Source: Streptomyces cadmiisoli (GTDB lineage: Bacteria > Actinomycetota > Actinomycetes > Streptomycetales > Streptomycetaceae). Taken from it: a DNA stretch of 64,000 bases. The stretch covers positions 3,782,001 to 3,846,000 of the forward strand of contig NZ_CP030073.1 in the NCBI RefSeq assembly GCF_003261055.1, written 5' to 3'. Made by a program: the position numbers and the translations under genes. Every line of letters begins with the position of its first letter. Within the stretch, counting starts at the first letter, position 1. Shown here in pieces: positions 9,156 through 17,501 of the stretch. Below the pieces are notes generated by a model. That model saw only the letters and a list, made by a program, of their open reading frames with translations, was not told the DNA's origin and did no database searches.

Positions 9156-9838
9156 TTCGACTCCCCCAGCGTCCGGGGGCCGTCCCGCGTCACACCTCGG
9201 CCGCCCAGCCGGTTGCCGAGCTGCCTCAGCCCCCGGTAGGCGGCGGTGCGCACGGCGCCGGGCCGCTTACCGAGGACCCGGGCCGCGGCGGGGCCGTCCA
9301 GACCGACGACCACCCGCAGCAGTACGGCCTCGGCCTGATCGCGCGGCAGTCCGCGGATCAGTTCCAGGGCGTACGCGGTGGAGATGGCCTCCAGGGCCTG
9401 CTCGTGCGTGCTGTGCGGGCCGGGCAGTTCGAGCATGTCCTGCTCCAGCGCCGTCGCCTGCGGCCGTACCCGCCGCCGGCGCAGATGGTCCAGCGCCCGG
9501 TGCCGTGCGATGGTCGCCGTCCAGCCGCGGAAGCCGGCCCCGTCGCCCTTGAACCGGCCGAGGTCCCGGGCGATCTCCAGCCAGGCGTCGGACGCCACGT
9601 CCTCGGCGTCGTCGCCGACGAGCCCGCGCAGATAACCGAGCAGGCCCGGCTGCACGATCCGGTAGAGCACCGCGAACGCGGCCTCGTCACCGTCCTGGGC
9701 CCGCGCGACCGCCGCGCCCAATTCCCCGTCGTACGCCGCTAGGCGCCGGGGTTTCCCTCCCTGGCCCAAGACGTTCCTCGTTCGTACGGGTTCGTGGAAG
9801 CCGGCGGCGTGCGGCATGTCCCTGCCGTGTGCACGCAC
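9152..9838 (-). CDS. ECF-family RNA polymerase sigma factor (second copy)
   Basis: Up to 228 aa. Region 2 holds DDAEDVASDAWLEIARDLGRF and FRGWTATIARHRALDHLR; region 4 is LPRDQAEAVLLRVVVGLDGPAAARVLGKRPGAVRTAAYRGLRQL. These match the 7321-7992 sigma factor closely, as does the gene order. The start is uncertain: the conserved part begins near LAAYDGELGAAVARAQDGD, and in-frame ATG and GTG codons at roughly 9815 and 9770 are alternatives to 9838. Two near-identical 23-bp repeats lie just upstream and may be its control region. Confidence 0.9.
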   Translation of the reverse strand: MRAHGRDMPHAAGFHEPVRTRNVLGQGGKPRRLAAYDGELGAAVARAQDGDEAAFAVLYRIVQPGLLGYLRGLVGDDAEDVASDAWLEIARDLGRFKGDGAGFRGWTATIARHRALDHLRRRRVRPQATALEQDMLELPGPHSTHEQALEAISTAYALELIRGLPRDQAEAVLLRVVVGLDGPAAARVLGKRPGAVRTAAYRGLRQLGNRLGGRGVTRDGPRTLGESK

Positions 9839-9850
9839 CCACGGTCATCA

Positions 9851-9901
9851 GCGTCAGGCGCCACAGAAATGTCACAGCGCGTCAGACACCACGGAAATGT
9901 C
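9851..9901. promoter_or_regulatory. Two 23-bp direct repeats upstream of the sigma gene (possible operator)
   Basis: GCGTCAGGCGCCACAGAAATGTC at 9851-9873 recurs at 9879-9901 with four mismatches, a 28-bp period. A weaker third match (GCCTCAGGCGCAACACAAGTC) follows. The repeats start 12 bp upstream of the sigma-factor ORF and are also about 120 bp upstream of the divergent amidase gene. Read on the minus strand each contains TGACATTT or GACATTTC, which could act as a -35-like or operator element. The function is inferred. Confidence 0.5.
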
Positions 9902-10011
9902 TTGCCGCCTCAGGCGCAACACAAGTCCCTCAGGTGACGTTTCCAGGGGGGCGTGCGCTGTCTAAGTGCCACCTGTGCGACAGGTGGGCTGACTGAGCTT
10001 ATTTCCTAGGG

Positions 10012-12735
10012 GTGGGACATTTGAGTCCTCGTAGTGGCCGTGCCTACAGACCGCTGAGCCTACGGCGGAGAGCATGGCTGACCATCGGAGCCGTCCTGGT
10101 CGGAGGTGCCGGAGCCGTCACGTACGCCGTCGCGGATCAGCCCGCCCCGGCCGACGGCAAGGGGCCGGCCCGCGAGCCGTCCGTCCACACGCTGAAGCTC
10201 CAGGACGAGGGCAGGGGCCGCCGGGGCCTGGACCGGCGGGACACCCACCGGTTCAGCGCCGTGGTGCTGACCTGGAACGACACGGAGGCGAAGGCCAAGG
10301 GCACACCCCAGGTGCGCACCCGGGACGTCGAGACCGGCGCCTGGTCGGGCTGGCGGGAACTGGACGCGGAGCCGATCCAGGCGGACGGCGCCGAGGGAGC
10401 GCGGGCCGCCGCCCGCGGCGGCACCGAGTCGCTGTGGACCGGCGACTCCGACGGCATCGAGGTCCGCCTCGTGAACGCCGACGGCACCGAGGCGGCCGGG
10501 CAACCGGCCGGAATGGACGTCAAGCTGCTCGACCCGGGCACGGACTCGGCGGCCATCGGCACCGAGTCCGGCACGGAGCCCGCCGCGTTCGCCGCGGAGA
10601 CCACCGCGCCGGGCACGGAGTCCCCGGCGTCCACGGACCCCGCGTCCCCGCCGGCGTCGGAGTCCCCGGCCGAGTCCGAGTCGGCCTCCGCGCCCGAGTC
10701 CCCGGCCACGTCCGAATCGGCGTCCGAGTCGGCGTCCCCGTCCGGGTCGCCCACCGAGTCGGCGTCCCCGACGCCGACCCCGACCCCGACGGTGCCCGCG
10801 CCCCGGCCCTCGACCGTGGTCAAGCCGCCGATCATCACGCAGGCCGAGTGGGGCGCGTCCACGGACTACGACGGCACCCCGACCTACGGCACGCAGATCA
10901 AGGCCGCGGTCGTCCACCACACCGGCGTGGACCCGGACAACGCCCTGTCCTGCGCCGAGTCCCGGGCCCGGATGCGCACCATCCAGCAGGGCCACTTCGC
11001 CCAGGGCTACTACGACATCGGCTACAACTTCGTCGTCGACAAGTGCGGCCAGATCTTCGAGGGCCGCAGCGGCGGCATGGACCTGCCCGTGGTCGGCGCC
11101 CATGACGCCGGGTTCAACACCGACACCCTCGGCATCTCGTACATCGGCAACTACGAGACGGCCAGGCCGAGTCGCGCCGCCCTCGACGCGATCGCCCGGA
11201 TCGTCGCCTGGAAGTTCGGGATGTACGGCCTCGACCCGACCGGCAAGGTCACGCTGACCTCCGGCGCCGAGAAGGGCTACAGCGGCAACAAAATCCCGCT
11301 GGGCGGGCAGATCACGCTGCCCCGCGTCTTCGGGCACAAGGACACCAACACCACCGCCTGCCCCGGCCTCAACCTCTACCCCAAGCTGGGTCTGATCGCG
11401 GCCCTCGCCAAGACCCCGGGCGTCTCGCACGCGCTGCCCACCTCGGACTACAACCGCGACGGCGCGGGCGACCTGGCCGCCGGCACGTCCAAGGCCAACC
11501 GCGTCACCATCGTGCCGGGCGGCCTGAACGGCCCGGTGACCTCCTCGAAGATCTCCCTGACCCAGAACAGCCCGGGGGTGCCCGGCTCCTCCGAGACCGG
11601 TGACGGCTTCGGCGCGGCCACGGTCTGGGGCGACGTCAACGGCGACGGACACGCCGACCTCGCGATCGGCTCCCCCGGCGAGGACGACACCAGCGGCAAC
11701 ACCGACCGCGGCCAGGTCAGCGTCATGTACGGACCCGACTTCACCAAGGGCTTCTCGTACACCACCTCCACGGTGACCGCGAAGGGCGCCAAGCTCGGTA
11801 CCGCGGTGGCCGTCGGCGACTTCGACGGCGACGGCAAGGCGGACGTCTTCTCCGCCGGCACCGGCACGGGCGGCAACTACCACGTCCGGCTCGCGGGCGG
11901 CGCCGTGAAGGCCGACCGGCTCACCACCGCCACGGGCTCGGTCGCCCACCTCGACGCCGCGACCGGCGACTTCAACCGGGACGGCTACGCGGACGTCGCC
12001 CTCAACTACCGGGACTCCGCGGGCATCGGCCGGGTGGTCCGCTTCGCCGGGTCCGCGACCGGCCTGGCCAAGGCCGGGGTCCTGTCCGTCAAGGGCGGGC
12101 GCGCCGTCGCCGCCGGCGACATCGACGCCAACGGCTACGACGACCTCGTCATCGGCCAGCCCGTCGCCGCCGAGTCCGGGGCCATCTCCGGCGGCCAGGT
12201 GACCATGCTGTTCGGCACGTCGACCGGCTTCACCACCACCGGTATGAAGGTCGTCCACCAGGACACCGCCGGGGTCCCCGGCGGCAACGAGTCCGGTGAC
12301 GCCCTCGGCCTCTCGGTCTCGATCGGCGACTACAACGCCGACGGCCACCCGGACGTCCTGGCCGGCGCCGGCAACGAGGACCTCACCCGCGGCGGGGTGA
12401 ACCAGGTCAACGCGGGCAGCGCGCTGCTGATCAAGGGCACGTCGTCCGGCCTCACCGGCTCGGGCGCGCTGGTGATCTCCCAGGACACGGCCGGTGTCCC
12501 CGGCTCCAGCGAGTCCGGCGACAAGGTCGGCTCGGCCGTCTCACTGGCCGACCTGTCGGGGTACGGACGCACCGACCTGATCCTCGGCGCGTCGGGCGAG
12601 GACGGCACCGACGGTGTGCTGATGTACCTCCCGAGCAACAGCACGGGCCTCGGCTACACCCGTACGGTCCTGCTCACCAAGTCCGTCATGGGCACCCCCA
12701 CGGACGGCATGCTGGGCACGACCCTGACGCCGTAA
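10012..12735 (+). CDS. Secreted N-acetylmuramoyl-L-alanine amidase (PGRP/Amidase_2) with FG-GAP repeats
   Basis: About 907 aa. An N-terminal signal or anchor (WLTIGAVLVGGAGAVTYAVA) is followed by a variable domain, a Ser/Pro/Glu linker, then a peptidoglycan-recognition amidase domain: AVVHHTGVDPDN, YDIGYNFVVDKCG, IFEGR and VFGHKDTNTTACPG supply the zinc His ligands and the Cys. The C-terminal part holds seven FG-GAP/VCBS-like calcium-binding repeats (DYNRDGAGDL, DVNGDGHADL, DFDGDGKADV, DFNRDGYADV, DIDANGYDDL, DYNADGHPDV, DLSGYGRTDL), as expected of a seven-bladed propeller. It cleaves the stem peptide from glycan strands. A TTG at 10021 has the better-spaced AGGGG site and may be the true start. 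Confidence 0.9.
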   Translation: MGHLSPRSGRAYRPLSLRRRAWLTIGAVLVGGAGAVTYAVADQPAPADGKGPAREPSVHTLKLQDEGRGRRGLDRRDTHRFSAVVLTWNDTEAKAKGTPQVRTRDVETGAWSGWRELDAEPIQADGAEGARAAARGGTESLWTGDSDGIEVRLVNADGTEAAGQPAGMDVKLLDPGTDSAAIGTESGTEPAAFAAETTAPGTESPASTDPASPPASESPAESESASAPESPATSESASESASPSGSPTESASPTPTPTPTVPAPRPSTVVKPPIITQAEWGASTDYDGTPTYGTQIKAAVVHHTGVDPDNALSCAESRARMRTIQQGHFAQGYYDIGYNFVVDKCGQIFEGRSGGMDLPVVGAHDAGFNTDTLGISYIGNYETARPSRAALDAIARIVAWKFGMYGLDPTGKVTLTSGAEKGYSGNKIPLGGQITLPRVFGHKDTNTTACPGLNLYPKLGLIAALAKTPGVSHALPTSDYNRDGAGDLAAGTSKANRVTIVPGGLNGPVTSSKISLTQNSPGVPGSSETGDGFGAATVWGDVNGDGHADLAIGSPGEDDTSGNTDRGQVSVMYGPDFTKGFSYTTSTVTAKGAKLGTAVAVGDFDGDGKADVFSAGTGTGGNYHVRLAGGAVKADRLTTATGSVAHLDAATGDFNRDGYADVALNYRDSAGIGRVVRFAGSATGLAKAGVLSVKGGRAVAAGDIDANGYDDLVIGQPVAAESGAISGGQVTMLFGTSTGFTTTGMKVVHQDTAGVPGGNESGDALGLSVSIGDYNADGHPDVLAGAGNEDLTRGGVNQVNAGSALLIKGTSSGLTGSGALVISQDTAGVPGSSESGDKVGSAVSLADLSGYGRTDLILGASGEDGTDGVLMYLPSNSTGLGYTRTVLLTKSVMGTPTDGMLGTTLTP

Positions 12736-12749
12736 CCGCGGACCCGGGG

Positions 12750-12778
12750 GCCGGGGCCCGCCCTGAGCGGGCCCCGGC
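12750..12778. terminator. Bidirectional hairpin terminator
   Basis: GCCGGGGCCCGC at 12750-12761 pairs perfectly with GCGGGCCCCGGC at 12767-12778 around a 5-nt loop. It sits 15 bp after the amidase stop and directly abuts the end of the convergent gene at 12781, so it probably ends both transcripts. Confidence 0.8.
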
Positions 12779-12780
12779 CG

Positions 12781-13278
12781 TCACGGCCGGGCGGCCTCCC
12801 GGGTCGCGTCCCGGCACAGCAACCGCAGCGAGCCCGCACCCGTGAAGCATCGGCGGGCCTCCTCGAACGGGTCCCACAGCCGGCCGTCGGGCGTGCGGAC
12901 CCAGTGGTCGCCGCCCGTGGCCCACCACTCGGCGTCCGTCTGACGGACGATCACCTCCCCCGCGTACGCGCCGAGTCCGCGCAGCACGCTCTCCACGGCG
13001 GCGTACGGCGTGTCCTCCCGGCGCAGTTCGTCGATCAGCCGGTCGACGCGCCACAGGCTCTGCGCGGAGTAGTCGAGGTGCAGCCGCGCCCCTTCGCGCA
13101 GCGTAGAGACCACGTCCGCCGCCCAGCGAAGCGGCTTGGCCGCGGCCGAAGGTCTGGCTTCCTGCTGTGTCGTCACAGTCGTCGCACTCGTCACACTGGG
13201 AAAAGCGCGGCGGCGCGACGATTCGTCACTCGGACACAGGCGGTTCCCGCAACCGGCGCAGTATCGCCGCGGCGCCAC
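12781..13278 (-). CDS. Small conserved hypothetical protein
   Basis: At most 165 aa. I do not recognise a family. The conserved-looking part starts near LRWAADVVSTLREGARLHLDYSAQSLWRVDRLIDELR and continues with EWWATGGDHWVRTPDGRLWDPFEEARRCF. It is soluble, with no signal or membrane segment. The N-terminal 30 residues (with CAGCGNRLC) may be untranslated; a GTG near 13197 is an alternative start. It is the last of three small same-strand genes between the hexosaminidase and the amidase. Confidence 0.6.
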   Translation of the reverse strand: MAPRRYCAGCGNRLCPSDESSRRRAFPSVTSATTVTTQQEARPSAAAKPLRWAADVVSTLREGARLHLDYSAQSLWRVDRLIDELRREDTPYAAVESVLRGLGAYAGEVIVRQTDAEWWATGGDHWVRTPDGRLWDPFEEARRCFTGAGSLRLLCRDATREAARP

Positions 13279-13320
13279 CCCGGGACGGTCACAGAATCCT
13301 TTCCTCGCGGGTTCGGCGGT

Positions 13321-13890
13321 TCAGGCGAGCCGCGCCCGGCGCGACACCACCGCCCGCAGCACCCGGCGTCCCTCGGTGGAGACCTCCAGCGCCCGCCGCA
13401 GCCCGCCCGTGCCGTGCTCCGCGAGCAGTTCCAGGACGGTGATCTGGCGCCGCAGTTCGGCGGCGACCAGCGGTGACATCCCGTCCGTGCTGCCCGCGCG
13501 CCGGGAGTCGATCGAGGCCGCATCCTCCTCCGCGGGATCGAGGAGGCGGTGGATCTGCAGGGAGGCGACGGAGCAACCGTCGGCCCACACCCGCGCCTCG
13601 GCCGCGGACCGCACGCCCGGGGCGGCCGCCAGCATCCGCCGGACCAGCAGCGCCGCCTCGTCCTCGGCGTCCTCGGCACGGACGACGTCGCCCACGCCCA
13701 GTTGTGCGCGCGCCTTGTCCAGCAGCCCGCCCCACTCGCCCGCCTCCCCGCCGTCCGCGAGGTTCGCCCACAGCGGGCGCAGCACTTCGTCGTCACCGCC
13801 GAGCAGGGGCACGCAGCGATCCAAACAAGCCAGCCCGCTGGCGGCCAGTCCGCGCTCGTCGGCCTGCGCGATCAGTTCCACAAGGCTCAT
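13321..13890 (-). CDS. Conserved hypothetical protein
   Basis: 189 aa from the ATG at 13890, preceded by GGGAGGCG. Predicted soluble and mainly helical (MSLVELIAQADERGLAASG ... LLVRRMLAAAPGVRSAAEA ... ELRRQITVLELLAEHGTGG). No motif I can name. It is flanked by two other small unknown genes on the same strand, with gaps of 42 and 76 bp, so the three may form one transcript. Confidence 0.65.
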   Translation of the reverse strand: MSLVELIAQADERGLAASGLACLDRCVPLLGGDDEVLRPLWANLADGGEAGEWGGLLDKARAQLGVGDVVRAEDAEDEAALLVRRMLAAAPGVRSAAEARVWADGCSVASLQIHRLLDPAEEDAASIDSRRAGSTDGMSPLVAAELRRQITVLELLAEHGTGGLRRALEVSTEGRRVLRAVVSRRARLA

Positions 13891-13966
13891 GCACGCCTCC
13901 CGATCCGGGGCGCCATCCCTTACGGAGCCCGCACTTTCCCTTACTGCGCGCGACGCCGCCGCAGTG

Positions 13967-14470
13967 TCACAGGGGTACCACGCCAAGTCGGTCGAGGAGG
14001 CGGAAGAATAGGTTTTCGGCCAACTGCTCAGGTTCGGCGGTCAGTACGTCGAGCAGCGGCTCCGCGGGCACGGCGTGCCCGGCCTCGGCGGCCCAGGCGA
14101 CGGCTCGCTCGGCCGCGTCGCGCGGTTCCAGGAAGTAGTCGTCCAGCGTCAGGCCCTCGCTGCCCGCGCCGAGGTACCCGGCCGTCGCCGCCCGCGCCAG
14201 ACAGGCCGTCCACGCGCCGCTGTGCGGGGCCGCCGCCTCGATCACCACGCAGGCGCTGTCCATGACGTATCCGAACAGGGCGGGCGCACCGGTCTCGGCG
14301 GCCAGCGCGTTCATGCTCCCGACGTCACCGTCGGCACCCGCGTGCTCCCACACCTGCCACCCGTCCGGCGCCGACTGCCGCAGCGCGGCGTCCGGCACCC
14401 CCGACAGCGCGTCCAGTTCCGCGAGCGGCCGCTCGTCGCGTCCCACGACGAAGTATCCCCAGTAGCCCAT
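13967..14470 (-). CDS. Conserved hypothetical protein (MGYWGYFVVGR-type)
   Basis: 167 aa from ATG. The start, MGYWGYFVVGRDERPLAEL, is typical of a small actinobacterial family of unknown function that I recall as common in Streptomyces. Rich in Ala, with a segment ALFGYVMDSACVVIEAAAP, and ending LFFRLLDRLGVVPL. No signal peptide, no membrane helix and no catalytic motif that I recognise. It is first in the line of three small genes running to 12781. Confidence 0.65.
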   Translation of the reverse strand: MGYWGYFVVGRDERPLAELDALSGVPDAALRQSAPDGWQVWEHAGADGDVGSMNALAAETGAPALFGYVMDSACVVIEAAAPHSGAWTACLARAATAGYLGAGSEGLTLDDYFLEPRDAAERAVAWAAEAGHAVPAEPLLDVLTAEPEQLAENLFFRLLDRLGVVPL

Positions 14471-14551
14471 GTCCGTCCCCCCGGCGTCTCGGCTCGGCCC
14501 TGAGCGCCGAATACACCACAGCCGGAGGGCATTTCGCAGCCATTCGCACCG

Positions 14552-16165
14552 TCAGCCCAGCTGATCGGCCAGTTTGCCGAACTCCGCCCAGGTGAGTTCG
14601 GGTCTGGTCGGATCCCACAGCTTCTGGACGGTGGCCCGCAGCGGCATCCGGATCCCGGCCGCCACCTGGTCCTGCGTCTGGGAGTTCGCCAGGTCGCACC
14701 ACACCGCGAGGGAACCGCCGAGGATCTGCGCGTCGTACTGCGCCGGCACCGCCTCGGTGCCGCGCAGCACACGCGGCGTCCACTGCTCGTAGATCCGCTG
14801 CCCGGTCGGATAGACGAAGGTCTGCGGCTCGCCGAGGACGTAGTAGAGGAACTCGTCGTTGTAGTTGACGACCTGGCGCCCCGCGGCCAGATACTCGGCC
14901 GGGACGCGCGCGCCGATCTCCTTGCCCGTCCAGTACGCGACCTTGATGTCCTTGTCGGGCTGGACGGAGGTCCCGGCGTAGAAGCCGTCGTTCCAGGCGC
15001 GCGGGACGCGGCCGTTGGCGCGCACCGTGGCGGCGCGGTCGTTGAGCCAGCCGGTGGCCAGGTCGGCGACGGTCCCGCCGGAGCCGTACTCCCGGCGCGC
15101 GGCGGCCGCGAGCTGCGGGTACGAGGCCTGCGGGTCGGACACCATGAGCGCCTGGTACTCGTCGCCGCCGAGGTGCCACTGATCGCCGGGGAACAGTCCG
15201 GCGTACTCGTCGAGCAGATCGTCGACGATCTCGGCGGCGGCCGGCTTCGAGATGTCCACCGCGCCCCTGGCGGGCACGCCCTGCGCGTTGCGCAACTGGA
15301 GATCGGGGTGGGCGGCGATCACGGCGCCCAGATGGCCGGGCGAGTCGATCTCGGGCACGACGGTGATGTGCCGGCTCCGGGCGAGCCGGACGATGCTCGT
15401 CACCTCGGCCTTGGTCAGATGCTGCGCGGACACGATCTCCGGATGCGACGCCGACTCGATGCGGAAGCCCTGGTCGTCGGAGAAGTGCAGGCCCAGCTGG
15501 TTGAACTTCAGGTCGCCCAGCTCGCGCACCCGGTCCTCTATCCAGCCGGCCGTGAAGTGCTTGCGCGCGATGTCCAGCATCAGCCCGCGCTGCGGCTTGG
15601 CCGGCTCGTCGCGCATCACGCCCTCGGGCGCCGTGGCACCGTCGCGCACGGTCTGCTTCAGGGTGCGGGTGCCGTAGAAGACACCGGCGTCGGCGGGCGC
15701 GCTGATGGTCACCTGTCCGCCGCGCACGGTCAGGGTGTACGACTCCGGGTTCGCGCTCCCGCCGCGGCCGAGCGCCAGCCGCAGGTCCCCCGCGCGCGTG
15801 TCGTCGCGGTCACCGCCGTACGACATCCCCAGTTCGCCCGCGATGAGCCGGCCCTCGTCGGCCAGCCCGGCGTCGCTGACCACCACGCGCTGGCCGCGCG
15901 CCGGGCGCCAGCCGGGACCGCGCTCGGGAGTGTGGCCCCGTACGGCCGGGATCGAGTTCGGGGCGGACGACAGCGGGTACGAGCGGGTGGGCGAAGGGGT
16001 CGGCTCGGCCGCGGTACCGCGGCCGGAGACGGTCGGGCCGCCGTCCTCCCCGGCCCACAGCCCGAGACTCAGCGCCACCGCGACCACGGCGGTGACGGCC
16101 ACCGTGATCAGCACCCGCCTGTGCTTCACCTTCGTTGCCGGTGCCCGGCGCCTGTGCTGGCTCAC
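14552..16165 (-). CDS. Secreted beta-N-acetylhexosaminidase, GH20
   Basis: 537 aa. A membrane anchor or uncleaved signal (VLITVAVTAVVAVALSLGLW) is followed by a Pro/Ser linker, a GH20b-like domain and the GH20 TIM barrel: GLMLDIARKHFTAGWIEDRV, LGLHFSDDQGFRIES, VVPEIDSPGHLGAVI, and the catalytic pair in WHLGGDEYQ (D335-E336). It removes terminal GlcNAc/GalNAc from chitin oligosaccharides or cell-wall fragments by substrate-assisted catalysis outside the cell. The start has a weak ribosome site. It is divergent from the next gene, with an 84-bp gap. Confidence 0.92.
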   Translation of the reverse strand: MSQHRRRAPATKVKHRRVLITVAVTAVVAVALSLGLWAGEDGGPTVSGRGTAAEPTPSPTRSYPLSSAPNSIPAVRGHTPERGPGWRPARGQRVVVSDAGLADEGRLIAGELGMSYGGDRDDTRAGDLRLALGRGGSANPESYTLTVRGGQVTISAPADAGVFYGTRTLKQTVRDGATAPEGVMRDEPAKPQRGLMLDIARKHFTAGWIEDRVRELGDLKFNQLGLHFSDDQGFRIESASHPEIVSAQHLTKAEVTSIVRLARSRHITVVPEIDSPGHLGAVIAAHPDLQLRNAQGVPARGAVDISKPAAAEIVDDLLDEYAGLFPGDQWHLGGDEYQALMVSDPQASYPQLAAAARREYGSGGTVADLATGWLNDRAATVRANGRVPRAWNDGFYAGTSVQPDKDIKVAYWTGKEIGARVPAEYLAAGRQVVNYNDEFLYYVLGEPQTFVYPTGQRIYEQWTPRVLRGTEAVPAQYDAQILGGSLAVWCDLANSQTQDQVAAGIRMPLRATVQKLWDPTRPELTWAEFGKLADQLG

Positions 16166-16249
16166 CCGGCCAATTTAGTCGTCGAACGTCCACCACGCGC
16201 TCTCAAACTCTCCCGTGCGAGTGAATTTCGCGCATCCCTCGGACAGCCG

Positions 16250-16864
16250 ATGACCACTCTCGATAACGTGACGACACATCCCACACAACATCCCCTGTCG
16301 ACACACACGCAAAGCCCACGAGGACCCCCGCTGCCTGCGCACCGTCTCCCAGACCTTCCCGGCCACCTCGCCATACCGGAACAGAGCCGCGGCGGGCCCG
16401 CCGCGCTGGACCTGTTCAACACGGCGCCGGCCGAGGCCGTACAGCCCGTCCTCCTCGCCTGTCTGCACAGCCGCCCCTGGTCCCGCCGGCTGACCGCCCA
16501 CCGCCCCTACCCCGACCTCGACGCGCTGCTGGCCGCGGCCGACGAGGCGGCGTACGACCTGACCCCGGTGGAGCTGGCCGAAGCGCTCGCCGGGGAATCC
16601 CTCCCGGAACTCCCCGAGGACGCCTATCTGGCGGCGCACACCGCGCTGAGCGCGGCCCAGGCCGCCTACGAGGCCCGATTCGGACACGTGTTCGTCATCT
16701 GTGTGGACGACCTCACCCCGGACGAGGTACTCGACCGGGTGCTGGCCGCCATCCGGTCACGGTTGGCGAACGATCCGGAGGAGGAGCGGATCGTGGCGGC
16801 GGAGGAACTGCGCCGGCTGGCGCGCGGGCGGCTGATCCGGGCGCTCAGGGGCACGGCCCCGTGA
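16250..16864 (+). CDS. OHCU decarboxylase-like protein lacking the usual catalytic motif
   Basis: About 204 aa from the ATG at 16250. The C-terminal half matches 2-oxo-4-hydroxy-4-carboxy-5-ureidoimidazoline decarboxylases of the urate pathway: AAYEARFGHVFVICVDD, LDRVLAAIRSRLANDPEEE and AAEELRRLARGRL. However, the HPxIG segment holding the catalytic His is absent; at that place the protein reads LAGESLPELPED. The N-terminal 60 residues are Pro/His-rich. No other purine catabolism gene is near. It may have lost activity or do something else; confidence in the family is good, in the activity low. Confidence 0.72.
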   Translation: MTTLDNVTTHPTQHPLSTHTQSPRGPPLPAHRLPDLPGHLAIPEQSRGGPAALDLFNTAPAEAVQPVLLACLHSRPWSRRLTAHRPYPDLDALLAAADEAAYDLTPVELAEALAGESLPELPEDAYLAAHTALSAAQAAYEARFGHVFVICVDDLTPDEVLDRVLAAIRSRLANDPEEERIVAAEELRRLARGRLIRALRGTAP

Positions 16865-17115
16865 CGGCACGCGGTTCCGCCACATGGGCCACCGACAGGG
16901 CCGCCGGCGGTCACAACAGCACCGCGCCGGCCGATAACAGGACAGCCCACCCCCAATAGGCCGTTCGATTGCCACTTTGATCACATCGGCAGGCCCGCCG
17001 TAAGCGCCGCAGGCAACCGTCGCTACGATGCTGGGGGCCGGTGGACCGTACCCGGCCGGGCCCGTCCGACCACCAAGCCGGCAGGCCTCGATCCCCACTC
17101 CCGGAGGGTTCTTCC

Positions 17116-17496
17116 GTGCCGGCTGGAACGCTGTACCGCGGCCGGGAAGGAATGTGGTCCTGGGTGGCTCACCGAGTCACCGGCGTCCTCATCTTCTTCT
17201 TCCTGTTCGTACACGTGCTGGACACCGCGCTCGTCCGTGTCTCCCCCGAGGCCTACGACGAGGTCGTGGCCACGTACAAGAATCCGCTCGTCGCCGTGCT
17301 GGAGTACGGCCTCGTCGCCGCCATCCTCTTCCACGCACTCAACGGCCTGCGCATCATCGCCGTCGACTTCTGGTCGCAGGGCCCGCGCTACCAGAAGCAG
17401 ATGCTCTGGACCGTCGTCGGCGTGTGGGTCGTGCTGATGCTCGGGGCGATCTACCCCGTCCTCGGCCACGCCGCTCGTGAACTGTTCGGGAGCTGA
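17116..17496 (+). CDS. sdhC: Succinate dehydrogenase cytochrome b556 subunit
   Basis: 126 aa from the GTG at 17116, preceded by GGAGGG (17103-17108). Membrane anchor of complex II: three hydrophobic helices, with MWSWVAHRVTGVLIFFFLF, LDTALVRVSPEAYDE and FHALNGLRIIAVDFW carrying the conserved His and Arg for haem b and quinone contact. It is the first gene of sdhCDAB; the spacing to sdhD is five bases. The complex oxidises succinate to fumarate and passes electrons to menaquinone. The promoter must lie in 16865-17115, where TACGAT at 17024-17029 is a plausible -10 box. Confidence 0.95.
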   Translation: MPAGTLYRGREGMWSWVAHRVTGVLIFFFLFVHVLDTALVRVSPEAYDEVVATYKNPLVAVLEYGLVAAILFHALNGLRIIAVDFWSQGPRYQKQMLWTVVGVWVVLMLGAIYPVLGHAARELFGS

Positions 17497-17501
17497 CGCC
17501 C

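Noticed and set aside
10060-12348. A 762-codon open frame on the minus strand across the amidase gene
   Set aside because: It is the antisense shadow of a GC-rich gene: low-complexity Gly/Arg/Val/Asp translation, no recognisable domain, and the plus-strand frame carries clear amidase and FG-GAP motifs.
17020-17030. Full sigma-70-type promoter for sdhCDAB
   Set aside because: TACGAT at 17024-17029 fits a -10 box, but I found no convincing -35 hexamer at 16-19 bp; noted only under sdhC.
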